Shown piece by piece: positions 15,022 to 21,485 of a stretch of DNA of 21,485 nucleotides. The stretch's first letter is position 1. The number at the start of each line of letters is the position of its first letter. The DNA comes from Sphingomonadaceae bacterium (GTDB lineage: Bacteria > Pseudomonadota > Alphaproteobacteria > Sphingomonadales > Sphingomonadaceae), in NCBI GenBank assembly GCA_016462305.1, contig JAEMTM010000001.1:1-21485 (forward strand), in the 5' to 3' direction. The position numbers and the translations under genes are program-made. The notes below the pieces were generated by a model. It had not been told where the DNA came from. It saw nothing but the letters and a program-made list of their open reading frames with translations, and ran no database searches.

Positions 15022-16478
15022 CCGCGCTGCCAGCGGAACCAGCGTTCTGCCCATTTCAACACGCGCTCAGGCTTGCGCGCGAGGCCAAATTGCCCCGCAG
15101 CATATTTATTCGCTTCCGCCCAAGTGGGGTAAGGATGAATGGTCTGGAGGATACTGCGCAAGCCCATATTGTGCTTCATGGCAAAGGTGACCTCAGCGAG
15201 AATTTCGCCTGCATTCTGACCAATGATCGTCGCGCCCAATATCCGGTCGCTGCCTTTTGCCGTCAGGATTTTCACAAAACCATGCGCCTCGCTTTCGGCA
15301 ATGGCGCGGTCAAGGTCGTCCAGATCATACCGCGTGAGATCAAAGGAAAGGCCCTGCGCTTCGGCTTCGGCTTGCGTCAGGCCCACGGTCGCCAACTCAG
15401 GCTCAGTATAGGTCACGCGCGGCAGGACGCGATAATCGGTGCGGTATTTTTTGAAGGGCCGCGCAAGCGCATTCACGCTGGCATACCATGCCTCATGACT
15501 ACCGCCATGGGTAAGCTGCTGACGCCCCGCCACATCACCGGCGCATAAAATATGCGGCAAGTTGGTGCGCAGAAATGCGTCATTATCCAGCCGCCCATCG
15601 ACGATCAGCCCAAGCTCTTCCAAACCAAAGCCCGCGATGCGGGGCTTGCGTCCAACCGCAATGATGATGTCATCATAGGCAATTTCGACCTCGCCATCTG
15701 GCCCCGCCACATATAGCGCCTTGCTTGCTGCAAACCGCACTGCGCGATGGTTGGTTAGAACCGTCACGCCCTCGCCTTCAAGACGCGCCGTGACCAATGC
15801 TGCGGCGTCTGCATCTTCCTTCAACAACAAACGGTCGGCCATTTCGATTATGGTGACATTCGATCCAAGCCGCTGAAATGCCTGCGCCAGTTCACAGCCA
15901 ATCGGCCCGCCGCCTAAGATGACGAGCCTGGTCGGCGCGGCGGACCGCGTGGCCATGGCGTCCCACAAAGTTTCGCTGGTCAGATATCCGCTATCCTCGA
16001 CACCGGGTAGCGGCGGAATAAGCGGCGCTGCGCCTGTGGCAATGATGAACGACTTCGCCGTCAGCCGCCGTGCGCCGTCAATCTCGACGGTCCATGGGTC
16101 GATGAAGCGCGCGTAACCCTTCACACAGTCGACCCCAAGGCCCGTAAAGCGTTCAACATTATCATGGGGTTCAATGGCAGTGATAACGTCCCGCACGCGG
16201 CGCATGACGGCGGGGAAGTCAATAGCGGGTGCACCAACGTCAATGCCAAAGCGCGCGGCATCGGCAATCTGATGTGCGACCTTCGCGCTTTTGATCAGCG
16301 CTTTTGACGGCACGCATCCGGTGTTTAGGCAATCGCCGCCCATCGCATGCGCTTCGATCAACGTCACCTTCGCCTGCACCATGGCCGCGATATAGGCCGA
16401 CACGAGGCCCGCAGAACCCGCGCCAATGACGATAAGATTGCAGTCGAACCTTTTGGGTTTTTGCCAGCGTTCAGCCAC
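15018..16478 (-). CDS. FAD-dependent pyridine nucleotide-disulfide oxidoreductase (MerA/Lpd-like)
   Basis: 486 aa from GTG 16478; the frame is open to a TTG at 16541, but GTG removes a long overlap and puts the FAD motif at residue 19. The FAD-binding GAGSAG is at 19-24, the redox-active disulfide is Cys50-x4-Cys55 within GGDCLNTGCVPSK, the NAD(P) motif is VILGGGPIGCELAQ, and the second FAD motif is ILCAGDVAG. Near the C-terminus HPYPTWAE keeps the His and Glu of the disulfide reductase active site. There is no N-terminal metal-binding HMA domain and no C-terminal Cys pair, so it is not a classical mercuric reductase, and no pyruvate dehydrogenase genes are nearby to suggest Lpd. The start overlaps the TVP38 stop by 8 bp. 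Substrate unknown. Confidence 0.92.
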   Translation of the reverse strand: MAERWQKPKRFDCNLIVIGAGSAGLVSAYIAAMVQAKVTLIEAHAMGGDCLNTGCVPSKALIKSAKVAHQIADAARFGIDVGAPAIDFPAVMRRVRDVITAIEPHDNVERFTGLGVDCVKGYARFIDPWTVEIDGARRLTAKSFIIATGAAPLIPPLPGVEDSGYLTSETLWDAMATRSAAPTRLVILGGGPIGCELAQAFQRLGSNVTIIEMADRLLLKEDADAAALVTARLEGEGVTVLTNHRAVRFAASKALYVAGPDGEVEIAYDDIIIAVGRKPRIAGFGLEELGLIVDGRLDNDAFLRTNLPHILCAGDVAGRQQLTHGGSHEAWYASVNALARPFKKYRTDYRVLPRVTYTEPELATVGLTQAEAEAQGLSFDLTRYDLDDLDRAIAESEAHGFVKILTAKGSDRILGATIIGQNAGEILAEVTFAMKHNMGLRSILQTIHPYPTWAEANKYAAGQFGLARKPERVLKWAERWFRWQRG

Positions 16479-17148
16479 GGCTGCGCTTAACCAAGGCGAC
16501 AATAGCCTTTGCCGCCCAAGGGAAGAAAGCGAGCGCGACAAAGGACGCGATCAGCGTTGGCGACAATAAGCCAGCGGTGCTTTCGATACGGCTAATCTGC
16601 GTGCCCGCATTTACGAACACGATGGTCGCGGGCAGCATGCCCAATTGGCTGACCCAGAAAAATGTCCGTGTTTTTATGCGCGTCAGGCCCATTAAAAGAT
16701 TGATCACGAAAAACGGAAAAACGGGGATCAGGCGCAGCGTGAAGAGATAGAAAGCGCCATCCTTTTCCAGGCCATCGTCAATCGCACGCAGACGTTCGCC
16801 AAATTTGCCCTGCACCCAATCGCGCAGCACGAAACGCGCGCTTAAAAACGCCAAAGTTGCGCCAATCGTGGAGGCAAAGGAAACGATGATTGTGCCAACC
16901 AGCACACCGAACAAAGCGCCCGCAACAAGGCTCATAATCGCCGCACCGGGAATCGAAAGCCCCGTCACCGCGACATACAGGATAAAAAATCCCGCTATAT
17001 AAAGGATAGGATTGGCGTCCTTCGCCGCGACGATTTCTGATTGGCTTGCCTTAAAGTTTTCGAGGCTGAGAATCTGGCCAAGGTCGAAAACCAAATAAGC
17101 GACAATCGCGCCAATCAGAACAAGGACCAAGATCGCTTTTTTAACCAT
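16471..17148 (-). CDS. TVP38/TMEM64 (VTT domain) membrane protein
   Basis: 225 aa from ATG 17148; an upstream in-frame ATG at 17172, 6 nt after the ssb stop, is possible. The first segment (residues 1-23) is hydrophobic, and the VTT/DedA-type core follows. Family blocks are LSIPGAAIMSLVAGALFGVL, then LRLIPVFPFFVINLLMGLTR and FFWVSQLGMLPATIVFVNAG. The Arg and Pro in the re-entrant RLIPVFPF loop are kept. Relatives are implicated in lipid scrambling or transport, but the bacterial function is open. It overlaps the downstream flavin disulfide reductase by 8 bp. In other bacteria the two domains occur as one fused protein, so a joint role at the membrane is likely (inference). Confidence 0.92.
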   Translation of the reverse strand: MVKKAILVLVLIGAIVAYLVFDLGQILSLENFKASQSEIVAAKDANPILYIAGFFILYVAVTGLSIPGAAIMSLVAGALFGVLVGTIIVSFASTIGATLAFLSARFVLRDWVQGKFGERLRAIDDGLEKDGAFYLFTLRLIPVFPFFVINLLMGLTRIKTRTFFWVSQLGMLPATIVFVNAGTQISRIESTAGLLSPTLIASFVALAFFPWAAKAIVALVKRSRG

Positions 17149-17178
17149 GGCCCCTGCTATATGCCCCCGCATGTGCGA

Positions 17179-17694
17179 TCAAAATGGTACGTCGTCGTCA
17201 AGGTCATTGTCAAAGTCGCCGCCGCCAAAGCCGCCCGAGCTTCCGCTACCGCCGCTGCTTGCGCCGCCGCCTGCACCCCAATTGTTGCCGCCAGACGATC
17301 CGCCACCGCCGCTCCAGCCTTCGCCGCCGCCTGAACCGCCCTTGGCACCATCGAGCATCACCAGCTTGCCATCATAGCCGGCGACCGAAACTTCGGTGGT
17401 GTAACGGTCATTGCCCGATGCATCCTGCCATTTACGCGTGCGCAATCGGCCCTCGATATACACCTTGCTGCCCTTTTTCAAAAAACGTTCGGCCACGCCG
17501 ACCAAGCCGTCCGAATTGAGCACGACGCTGTGCCATTCGGTGCGTTCTTTTTTCTCGCCCGTGGTGCGGTCTTTCCAATCTTCCGACGTTGCGATGCGCA
17601 AATTGCAGATGCGTCCGCCATTCTGGAATGATTTGACGTCAGGATCTGCGCCCAAATTGCCAACGATGATGACTTTATTGACGCTTCCCGCCAT
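17179..17694 (-). CDS. ssb: Single-stranded DNA-binding protein
   Basis: 171 aa, the usual SSB length. Residues 1 to about 110 form the OB fold, starting MAGSVNKVIIVGNLGADPDV with FQNGGRICNLRIATSEDWKD and TEWHSVVLNSDGLVGVAERF. A glycine/serine-rich disordered linker (about 118-158) leads to the acidic tip DDDVPF, the conserved docking peptide for RecQ, PriA, DNA polymerase III chi and other partners. It coats single-stranded DNA as a tetramer. AAAGGACGG precedes ATG 17694. The usual neighbour uvrA is absent; ssb sits 36 bp after feoB and just before TVP38. Confidence 0.98.
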   Translation of the reverse strand: MAGSVNKVIIVGNLGADPDVKSFQNGGRICNLRIATSEDWKDRTTGEKKERTEWHSVVLNSDGLVGVAERFLKKGSKVYIEGRLRTRKWQDASGNDRYTTEVSVAGYDGKLVMLDGAKGGSGGGEGWSGGGGSSGGNNWGAGGGASSGGSGSSGGFGGGDFDNDLDDDVPF

Positions 17695-17730
17695 GTTCCC
17701 GTCCTTTGAATAAAATTTTCTGTTGCGCTG

Positions 17731-19584
17731 CTATAAGCCGAAGGAACGCGCTGTCCAATATGTAATCCCGGCAGCCGCATATGCCAGCGCAAAAAGATAG
17801 CTGACCATGAAGATGGGCCATTTCCAGCCATTGGTTTCACGCCGTGTCACCGCAATGGTCGAGATGCATTGCGGCGCAAAAACAAACCAGGCGAGGAAGG
17901 CCAAGGCCGTCGCCAATGACCAGTCCGCCGCAAGCTTTGGCCCAAGGCTGGTCGCTGCGGCGTCGTCATCCGCCGCGTCAATGGCATAGACTGTTGCGAG
18001 CGCCGATACCGCAACTTCGCGTGCGGCCATCGCCGGAATGAGCGCCAGCGCAATGTCATGGTTGAAACCAATGGGGCGAACAATCGGTTCAAGCCCGTCG
18101 GCTATGCGGCCTGCGACCGAATATTCAACCTGCGAGACGTTGCTGCCCTCGGGTGCCTTGGGAAAACTTAACAGCGCCCATAAGATAATCGTGGCGGCAA
18201 AAATAATCGTGCCCGCGCGGCGCAAAAACACCCAAGCGCGTTGCCACAGATTGATCGCAATGTCACCGGGCCGTGGCCATTGGTAGCGTGGCATTTCGAT
18301 GAGGAAACTGCTCGTCCGGCTTTGCGTCACAAAGCGCTGGATGACCGCTGCTGCCAACATCGCGCCTAATATCCCTGCGATATATAGGCCGAACAGGACA
18401 AGACCCTGAAGCCCGATGCCGGGGCCAACGCTCGACGCCGGAATAAACGCGCCAATGATGACGGTATAGACCGGCAGACGCGCCGAGCAGGTCATCAGCG
18501 GCGCAATCAGGATCGTCGCCAATCGCTCCTTTTGATCCATGATCGTCCGCGTCGCCATGATGCCCGGAATCGCGCAAGCGAAGGATGACAATAAGGGAAT
18601 AAAACTATGCCCCGACAGGCCGACTGCGGCCATCAGGCGGTCCATCACAAAGGCAGCGCGGGTCATATAGCCCGACGCCTCAAGCAACAAGATGAAGAGG
18701 AATAGGATCAGAATTTGCGGCAAAAACACGATGACGGAACCGACGCCGGCGATGACGCCATCTGTTAGAAACGAGCGCAGCAATCCGTCGGGCAGGACAT
18801 TTTTGATGCCATCGCTGAGCAACGCAAAGCCGCTTTCAATCCAGCCAATCGGGGCTTCGGACCAACCGTACACCGCCTGAAACATCAGGAACAATAGCGC
18901 CAGCAATATGACGACGCCGCCCACAGGATGCAGCAGGATCGCGTCCAGCCTGCGTGTCCATTGGCGGCCAGCGGTTTCGCTGATGATGGCCGAGCGGGCA
19001 ATGTCGCGGGCACGCTGATTCTGGGCACCAAAGGATGCCGCAACGGGTTCCGGCACTGGGCGCGGATAGTTGAGCGCTTGGTCCAGCGCAGTCATCAATG
19101 GTTCAAGCCCGCGACGGCGCACCGCAACGGTTTCAATCACCGGCACACCAAGCGCGCGGGCCAGTATGTGCACATCCAGTCGAAGGCCATCGCGCTCGGC
19201 AAGATCAATCATATTAAGCGCGACCACCGTCGGCAGGCCTTGCGCAATCAGTTCAAGCGCAAAGCGCAAATGATTGTCGAGATTGCCCGCGTCGAGCACG
19301 ATCAACAATGCGTCAGGGCGGCGGTGTCCCTCCAATTTGCCCAAGACAACATCACGCGTAACGGCTTCGTCGAGGCTGTCGGGGTCCAGACTATACGCGC
19401 CGGGCAAGTCGATCATTTCAACCGGACGCCCATCGGCAAAGGCGGCGCGACCCGATTTACGCTCCACCGTCACGCCGGGATAATTGGCAATTTTCTGCCG
19501 CGCGCCGGTCAATGCATTGAACAGCGCACTTTTGCCGGCATTGGGGTTACCGACCAATGCGACCAGAGGCGGCATTTGCGTCAT
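17731..19584 (-). CDS. feoB: Ferrous iron transporter FeoB
   Basis: 617 aa, a short FeoB (E. coli is 773). The N-terminal GTPase has G1 GNPNAGKS at 12-19, G2 Thr in NYPGVTVERK, G3 DLPG at 59-62 and G4 NMID at 124-127. A helical GDI-like region follows to about residue 200. The rest is the membrane channel with the two Gate regions, including SSFACAIPGIMATRTIMDQK with its conserved Cys, and the second-half MAAREVAVSALATVY. It imports Fe2+ across the inner membrane. ATG 19584 overlaps the feoA stop as ATGA; the open frame starts 15 nt earlier but the overlap favours this ATG. No feoC is present. Confidence 0.97.
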   Translation of the reverse strand: MTQMPPLVALVGNPNAGKSALFNALTGARQKIANYPGVTVERKSGRAAFADGRPVEMIDLPGAYSLDPDSLDEAVTRDVVLGKLEGHRRPDALLIVLDAGNLDNHLRFALELIAQGLPTVVALNMIDLAERDGLRLDVHILARALGVPVIETVAVRRRGLEPLMTALDQALNYPRPVPEPVAASFGAQNQRARDIARSAIISETAGRQWTRRLDAILLHPVGGVVILLALLFLMFQAVYGWSEAPIGWIESGFALLSDGIKNVLPDGLLRSFLTDGVIAGVGSVIVFLPQILILFLFILLLEASGYMTRAAFVMDRLMAAVGLSGHSFIPLLSSFACAIPGIMATRTIMDQKERLATILIAPLMTCSARLPVYTVIIGAFIPASSVGPGIGLQGLVLFGLYIAGILGAMLAAAVIQRFVTQSRTSSFLIEMPRYQWPRPGDIAINLWQRAWVFLRRAGTIIFAATIILWALLSFPKAPEGSNVSQVEYSVAGRIADGLEPIVRPIGFNHDIALALIPAMAAREVAVSALATVYAIDAADDDAAATSLGPKLAADWSLATALAFLAWFVFAPQCISTIAVTRRETNGWKWPIFMVSYLFALAYAAAGITYWTARSFGL

Positions 19585-19823
19585 ACGGGCAACGCGCAAT
19601 CAATCGCGGCGGCGACATCGCTGCGCAAAGCCACCGTCATGCGGCCAACGCGGACCGCCAATGGGTCACGCCACATCAATATGCCCTTATGTAACGCCTC
19701 AATTGTCACGCCGGGTTCAAAACCCAGCGAGCGCAAACGATGCCCCTCGTGATCGGGTAAGGATTCCCAATCAATGGCCCGAATGACGGCGATTTGGTTC
19801 AACGGAAGGTGATCAAGTTGCAC
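19581..19823 (-). CDS. feoA: Ferrous iron transport protein FeoA
   Basis: 80 aa from GTG 19823, giving MQLDHLPLNQIAVIRAIDW, a typical FeoA start. A TTG at 19838 would add 5 residues but lies inside a possible operator. The SH3-like beta barrel is recognisable in HRLRSLGFEPGVTIEALHKG and WRDPLAVRVGRMTVALRSDV. FeoA is a small cytoplasmic partner of FeoB that modulates the transporter. It overlaps feoB by 4 bp and lies 47 bp after the COQ9 gene. I see no good Shine-Dalgarno before either start. Confidence 0.93.
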   Translation of the reverse strand: MQLDHLPLNQIAVIRAIDWESLPDHEGHRLRSLGFEPGVTIEALHKGILMWRDPLAVRVGRMTVALRSDVAAAIDCALPV

Positions 19824-19830
19824 GGGCGTT

Positions 19831-19870
19831 ATTTGCAACCGATTCGCAATGACATCAATAGGGATTTATA
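19831..19870 (-). promoter_or_regulatory. Candidate feoA promoter and iron-type operator
   Basis: On the minus strand TATAAA (19870-19865) is a good -10 without a recognisable -35. It is followed by CATTGCGAATCGGTTGCAAATAA, containing two TTGCGAA/TTGCAAA half-sites in the same orientation (within 19831-19850), just before the feoA GTG. TGCGAAT-type half-sites are found in Fur boxes of several proteobacteria, and feo genes are classic Fur targets. The second half deviates from a true Fur dyad, so this is tentative. Confidence 0.3.
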
Positions 19871-20539
19871 TCAACGTGCCGGGTAGCGCAGCCGACCGAT
19901 GAAGCGTGACAGGCTTGGCGCATGTTCCTTGCGCTGTTTCGCCTGATATTTCACCTTTTCAATCTGCATCACATTGTCGATCCGACGGTCCAGAAAGGCG
20001 CGGGTGTCGGCGAAGTTTTCGCTGTCATCATTGACGAAAACGCTCAAGGTGCTTCCATAGACCGCCGATAGCGTCATACGCTTGGTATAATGATTGAGGT
20101 CCGTGGCGGTATCGCCCGCCAGTCGCCACATGCGGTCCGCCGAACGCCAGCCCATTTTTGCGGCCTTCAGGAGATTTTGCGGCATCGCCATGATGGCAAG
20201 CGCACGGCGCAATGATTCCCGGTCCGGGGCCATAATCTCCAGCCGAGTCGCGACCAAATTAGTAATCCGGTCTCGGATCTTCATCGCGTTTAGCGTTTCC
20301 AGAGGCAGACGGCGGGCAAGTTCCAGATCAACGCCTTCGACCCATGCGTCGATCAACGCGATGGCCTCGCCCTTGAACGCCAGCATCGCAACGTCGCGGT
20401 CAACGCCCGTCTCATCAGCGGCGGCATGGACGGCGGCTTCGGACCATCCGTCAAAGCCGGCATGGCGGCCAATGACTGGGGCAAGGGCGACGCGAATTTC
20501 ATCAATCGTCGGGTCGGCAGGAAGGGCGTTTTGGGACAT
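19871..20539 (-). CDS. coq9: COQ9 family protein, ubiquinone biosynthesis accessory
   Basis: 222 aa, normal for bacterial COQ9. The N-terminal half is a TetR-like helical fold (TIDEIRVALAPVIGRHAGFD, then WSEAAVHAAADETGV) but without a DNA-binding role in this family. The C-terminal half carries the COQ9 lipid-binding block, including KMGWRSADRMWRLAGDTATD, LNHYTKRMTLSAVYGST, then a stretch ending LDRRIDNVMQIEKVK. COQ9 binds ubiquinone intermediates and presents them to the hydroxylase COQ7 in mitochondria; the alphaproteobacterial protein is assumed to act likewise. It is preceded by the EamA gene (38-bp spacer) and followed by feoA. No other ubi genes are in the window. Confidence 0.92.
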   Translation of the reverse strand: MSQNALPADPTIDEIRVALAPVIGRHAGFDGWSEAAVHAAADETGVDRDVAMLAFKGEAIALIDAWVEGVDLELARRLPLETLNAMKIRDRITNLVATRLEIMAPDRESLRRALAIMAMPQNLLKAAKMGWRSADRMWRLAGDTATDLNHYTKRMTLSAVYGSTLSVFVNDDSENFADTRAFLDRRIDNVMQIEKVKYQAKQRKEHAPSLSRFIGRLRYPAR

Positions 20540-20577
20540 AAATGATAACTAGACGTTCGCCGCGTTCAAGAAAAGGC

Positions 20578-21450
20578 CTATTGCTTACGCACGAGCACCA
20601 ACGCGATCATAATGAGCGCGCTGCCCGTAAAATCCATCGCCGTCAGCGTTTCGCCAAAGGCCAGCCAGCCCGCAGAGGCCGATAAAGCGGGTTGCAACAA
20701 CAGGGCAAGGCCAATCACTAGCGGGCTGAAATGCGGCAAGGCATAAGTGAGGCAACCCTGACCGAAAAATTGCGAGGTGAAGGCGAGCAGGAGAACTGGC
20801 CACCAAACCGTCGGGATGATCTGTTCGCCTGCAAAGACAGCAGCGGCCAACAAGACAACCGCCGCAATGGCACTCGCCATGCCAAGCGCGCCCCAGCTTT
20901 CGGTGTTTTGCCGCATCTTCATCATCAGCACCAAATAGACGGTATAGGTAAGCCCGGCACCAAGCGACAAAAGGTCGCCCGTAAAGTGGCGCGGCGACAG
21001 CTCAAGGCTTTGTCCCATCAATAAAGCCGCGCCGACAAATGCGAACAAAACGGCCATGCTTTCCCATTTCGACGGCATTTTGCGTGCTAATATGACGCCA
21101 TAAATTACCAGCAACAGGCTGGCGCAATTGGCGAACAGCGTTGCATTGGCCATTTTTGTCTGAAAAATGCCAATATGCCACAAGATGATATCGACGCCGA
21201 AAAACAGGCCCGCAACAATCGCAAGCCAATAGGTCGGACGGCTGACCGCAGAGAGGCGAAAACCAAAACGATAGCCCAGGAACAGCAAAAAGGGCGTGGC
21301 CAGCGCCAGCCGCCAGAATCCGGTCGCTATCGGACCGCTATCGGCGTAGCGCACAAGCAGTGGGCCAAAGGCAATCGCAACATTGCCCGCAAGCAACGCG
21401 GCAAAGGCAAGCAGGTTTGGCGATTGCTGATGAAAAATCTTCTGCTGCAT
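20578..21450 (-). CDS. EamA/DMT family transporter
   Basis: 290 aa from ATG 21450; a TTG at 21465 lies inside a palindrome and is not favoured. Ten hydrophobic segments in two EamA halves are visible, starting LLAFAALLAGNVAIAFGPLL, with the second half around LSLGAGLTYTVYLVLMMKMR and TSQFFGQGCLTYALPHFSPL, ending in the typical LQPALSASAGWLAFGETLTA. Drug/metabolite transporters of this type export amino acids or other metabolites; the substrate cannot be told. GGGGG lies 3 nt before the ATG, a close and poor Shine-Dalgarno. A 15-bp palindrome sits 9 bp upstream of the start codon, suggesting dedicated repression. Confidence 0.9.
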   Translation of the reverse strand: MQQKIFHQQSPNLLAFAALLAGNVAIAFGPLLVRYADSGPIATGFWRLALATPFLLFLGYRFGFRLSAVSRPTYWLAIVAGLFFGVDIILWHIGIFQTKMANATLFANCASLLLVIYGVILARKMPSKWESMAVLFAFVGAALLMGQSLELSPRHFTGDLLSLGAGLTYTVYLVLMMKMRQNTESWGALGMASAIAAVVLLAAAVFAGEQIIPTVWWPVLLLAFTSQFFGQGCLTYALPHFSPLVIGLALLLQPALSASAGWLAFGETLTAMDFTGSALIMIALVLVRKQ

Positions 21451-21458
21451 AAACCCCC

Positions 21459-21473
21459 GTTGCAATTTGCAAC
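21459..21473. promoter_or_regulatory. Perfect 15-bp palindrome, putative operator
   Basis: GTTGCAA-T-TTGCAAC (plus strand) is a perfect inverted repeat with 7-bp arms and a 1-bp centre, 8 bp from the EamA gene ATG on the minus strand. Its place next to the start and its symmetry fit binding by a dimeric repressor. On the minus strand it contains GTTGCAAAT, the same 9-mer as in the feoA leader. The regulator is not in the window. Confidence 0.5.
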
Positions 21474-21485
21474 TTTCATCCGCAT

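Noticed and set aside
15018..16478. Mercury resistance operon (MerA)
   Set aside because: There is no HMA domain, no C-terminal Cys pair and no merR, merT or merP nearby; only the general disulfide reductase fold is supported.
17195..17340. Low-complexity GCCGCC-rich stretch
   Set aside because: It encodes the glycine/serine-rich linker of SSB and needs no other explanation.
18928..19752. 274-codon open frame antisense to feoB/feoA
   Set aside because: It covers the conserved FeoB GTPase in reverse and shows no domain or start signal of its own.

Overview
The window reads as a chromosomal segment of an alphaproteobacterium, most likely a sphingomonad (Sphingomonadales). This rests on protein style (COQ9, a Cbp3-type ubiquinol-cytochrome c chaperone, YceD/DUF177, a CnoX-type thioredoxin-TPR protein paired with a LON-domain protein, MaeB with a phosphotransacetylase domain), moderately high GC, and one spacer carrying a dispersed-repeat-like palindrome. 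The genus is not resolved. Almost every base is coding and nearly all genes are ordinary core genes. I found no phage, CRISPR array, toxin-antitoxin pair, secretion system or biosynthetic cluster, and no clear undescribed multi-gene system.

Layout. At the far left, two tandem 18-bp repeats resemble an insertion-sequence end and lie just past the 3' end of a tRNA-Gly(GCC) gene (minus). Next is a plus-strand pair: cnoX-like thioredoxin-TPR and a LON N-domain protein. A minus-strand operon follows (in transcription order yggT, folD, an NTF2-like lipoprotein, marC), with every junction a 4-bp overlap or a 4-bp gap. Upstream of it is a second minus-strand pair, yhhQ then argB. nupC (plus) faces mutS (minus), and maeB (plus) runs away from mutS.

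The 471-bp gap between maeB and bamE is the only sizeable non-coding stretch. It holds a perfect 160-bp tandem duplication that starts inside the last codons of maeB, with a long imperfect hairpin in each copy, then a shorter repeat-like palindrome, then a 9-bp-stem hairpin near the end of bamE. After bamE (minus) comes a plus-strand trio: ubiquinol-cytochrome c chaperone, YceD, CDP-alcohol phosphatidyltransferase.

The rest is entirely minus strand. In transcription order from the right edge it reads: EamA transporter, COQ9, feoA-feoB, ssb, TVP38/TMEM64 membrane protein, and a flavin disulfide reductase whose start overlaps the TVP38 stop.

Themes: redox and respiratory-chain maintenance (COQ9, Cbp3-like chaperone, CnoX, flavin disulfide reductase), ferrous iron uptake (FeoAB), envelope functions (BamE, phospholipid-type enzyme, YggT, MarC, TVP38), one-carbon and arginine metabolism (FolD, ArgB), nucleoside and queuosine-precursor uptake, and DNA repair (MutS, SSB). 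The points most worth checking are the duplicated hairpin after maeB, a perfect 15-bp palindrome before the EamA gene that shares a 9-mer with the feoA leader, the translationally coupled TVP38-flavoenzyme pair, the unassigned lipoprotein in the folD operon, and the IS-like end beside the tRNA.
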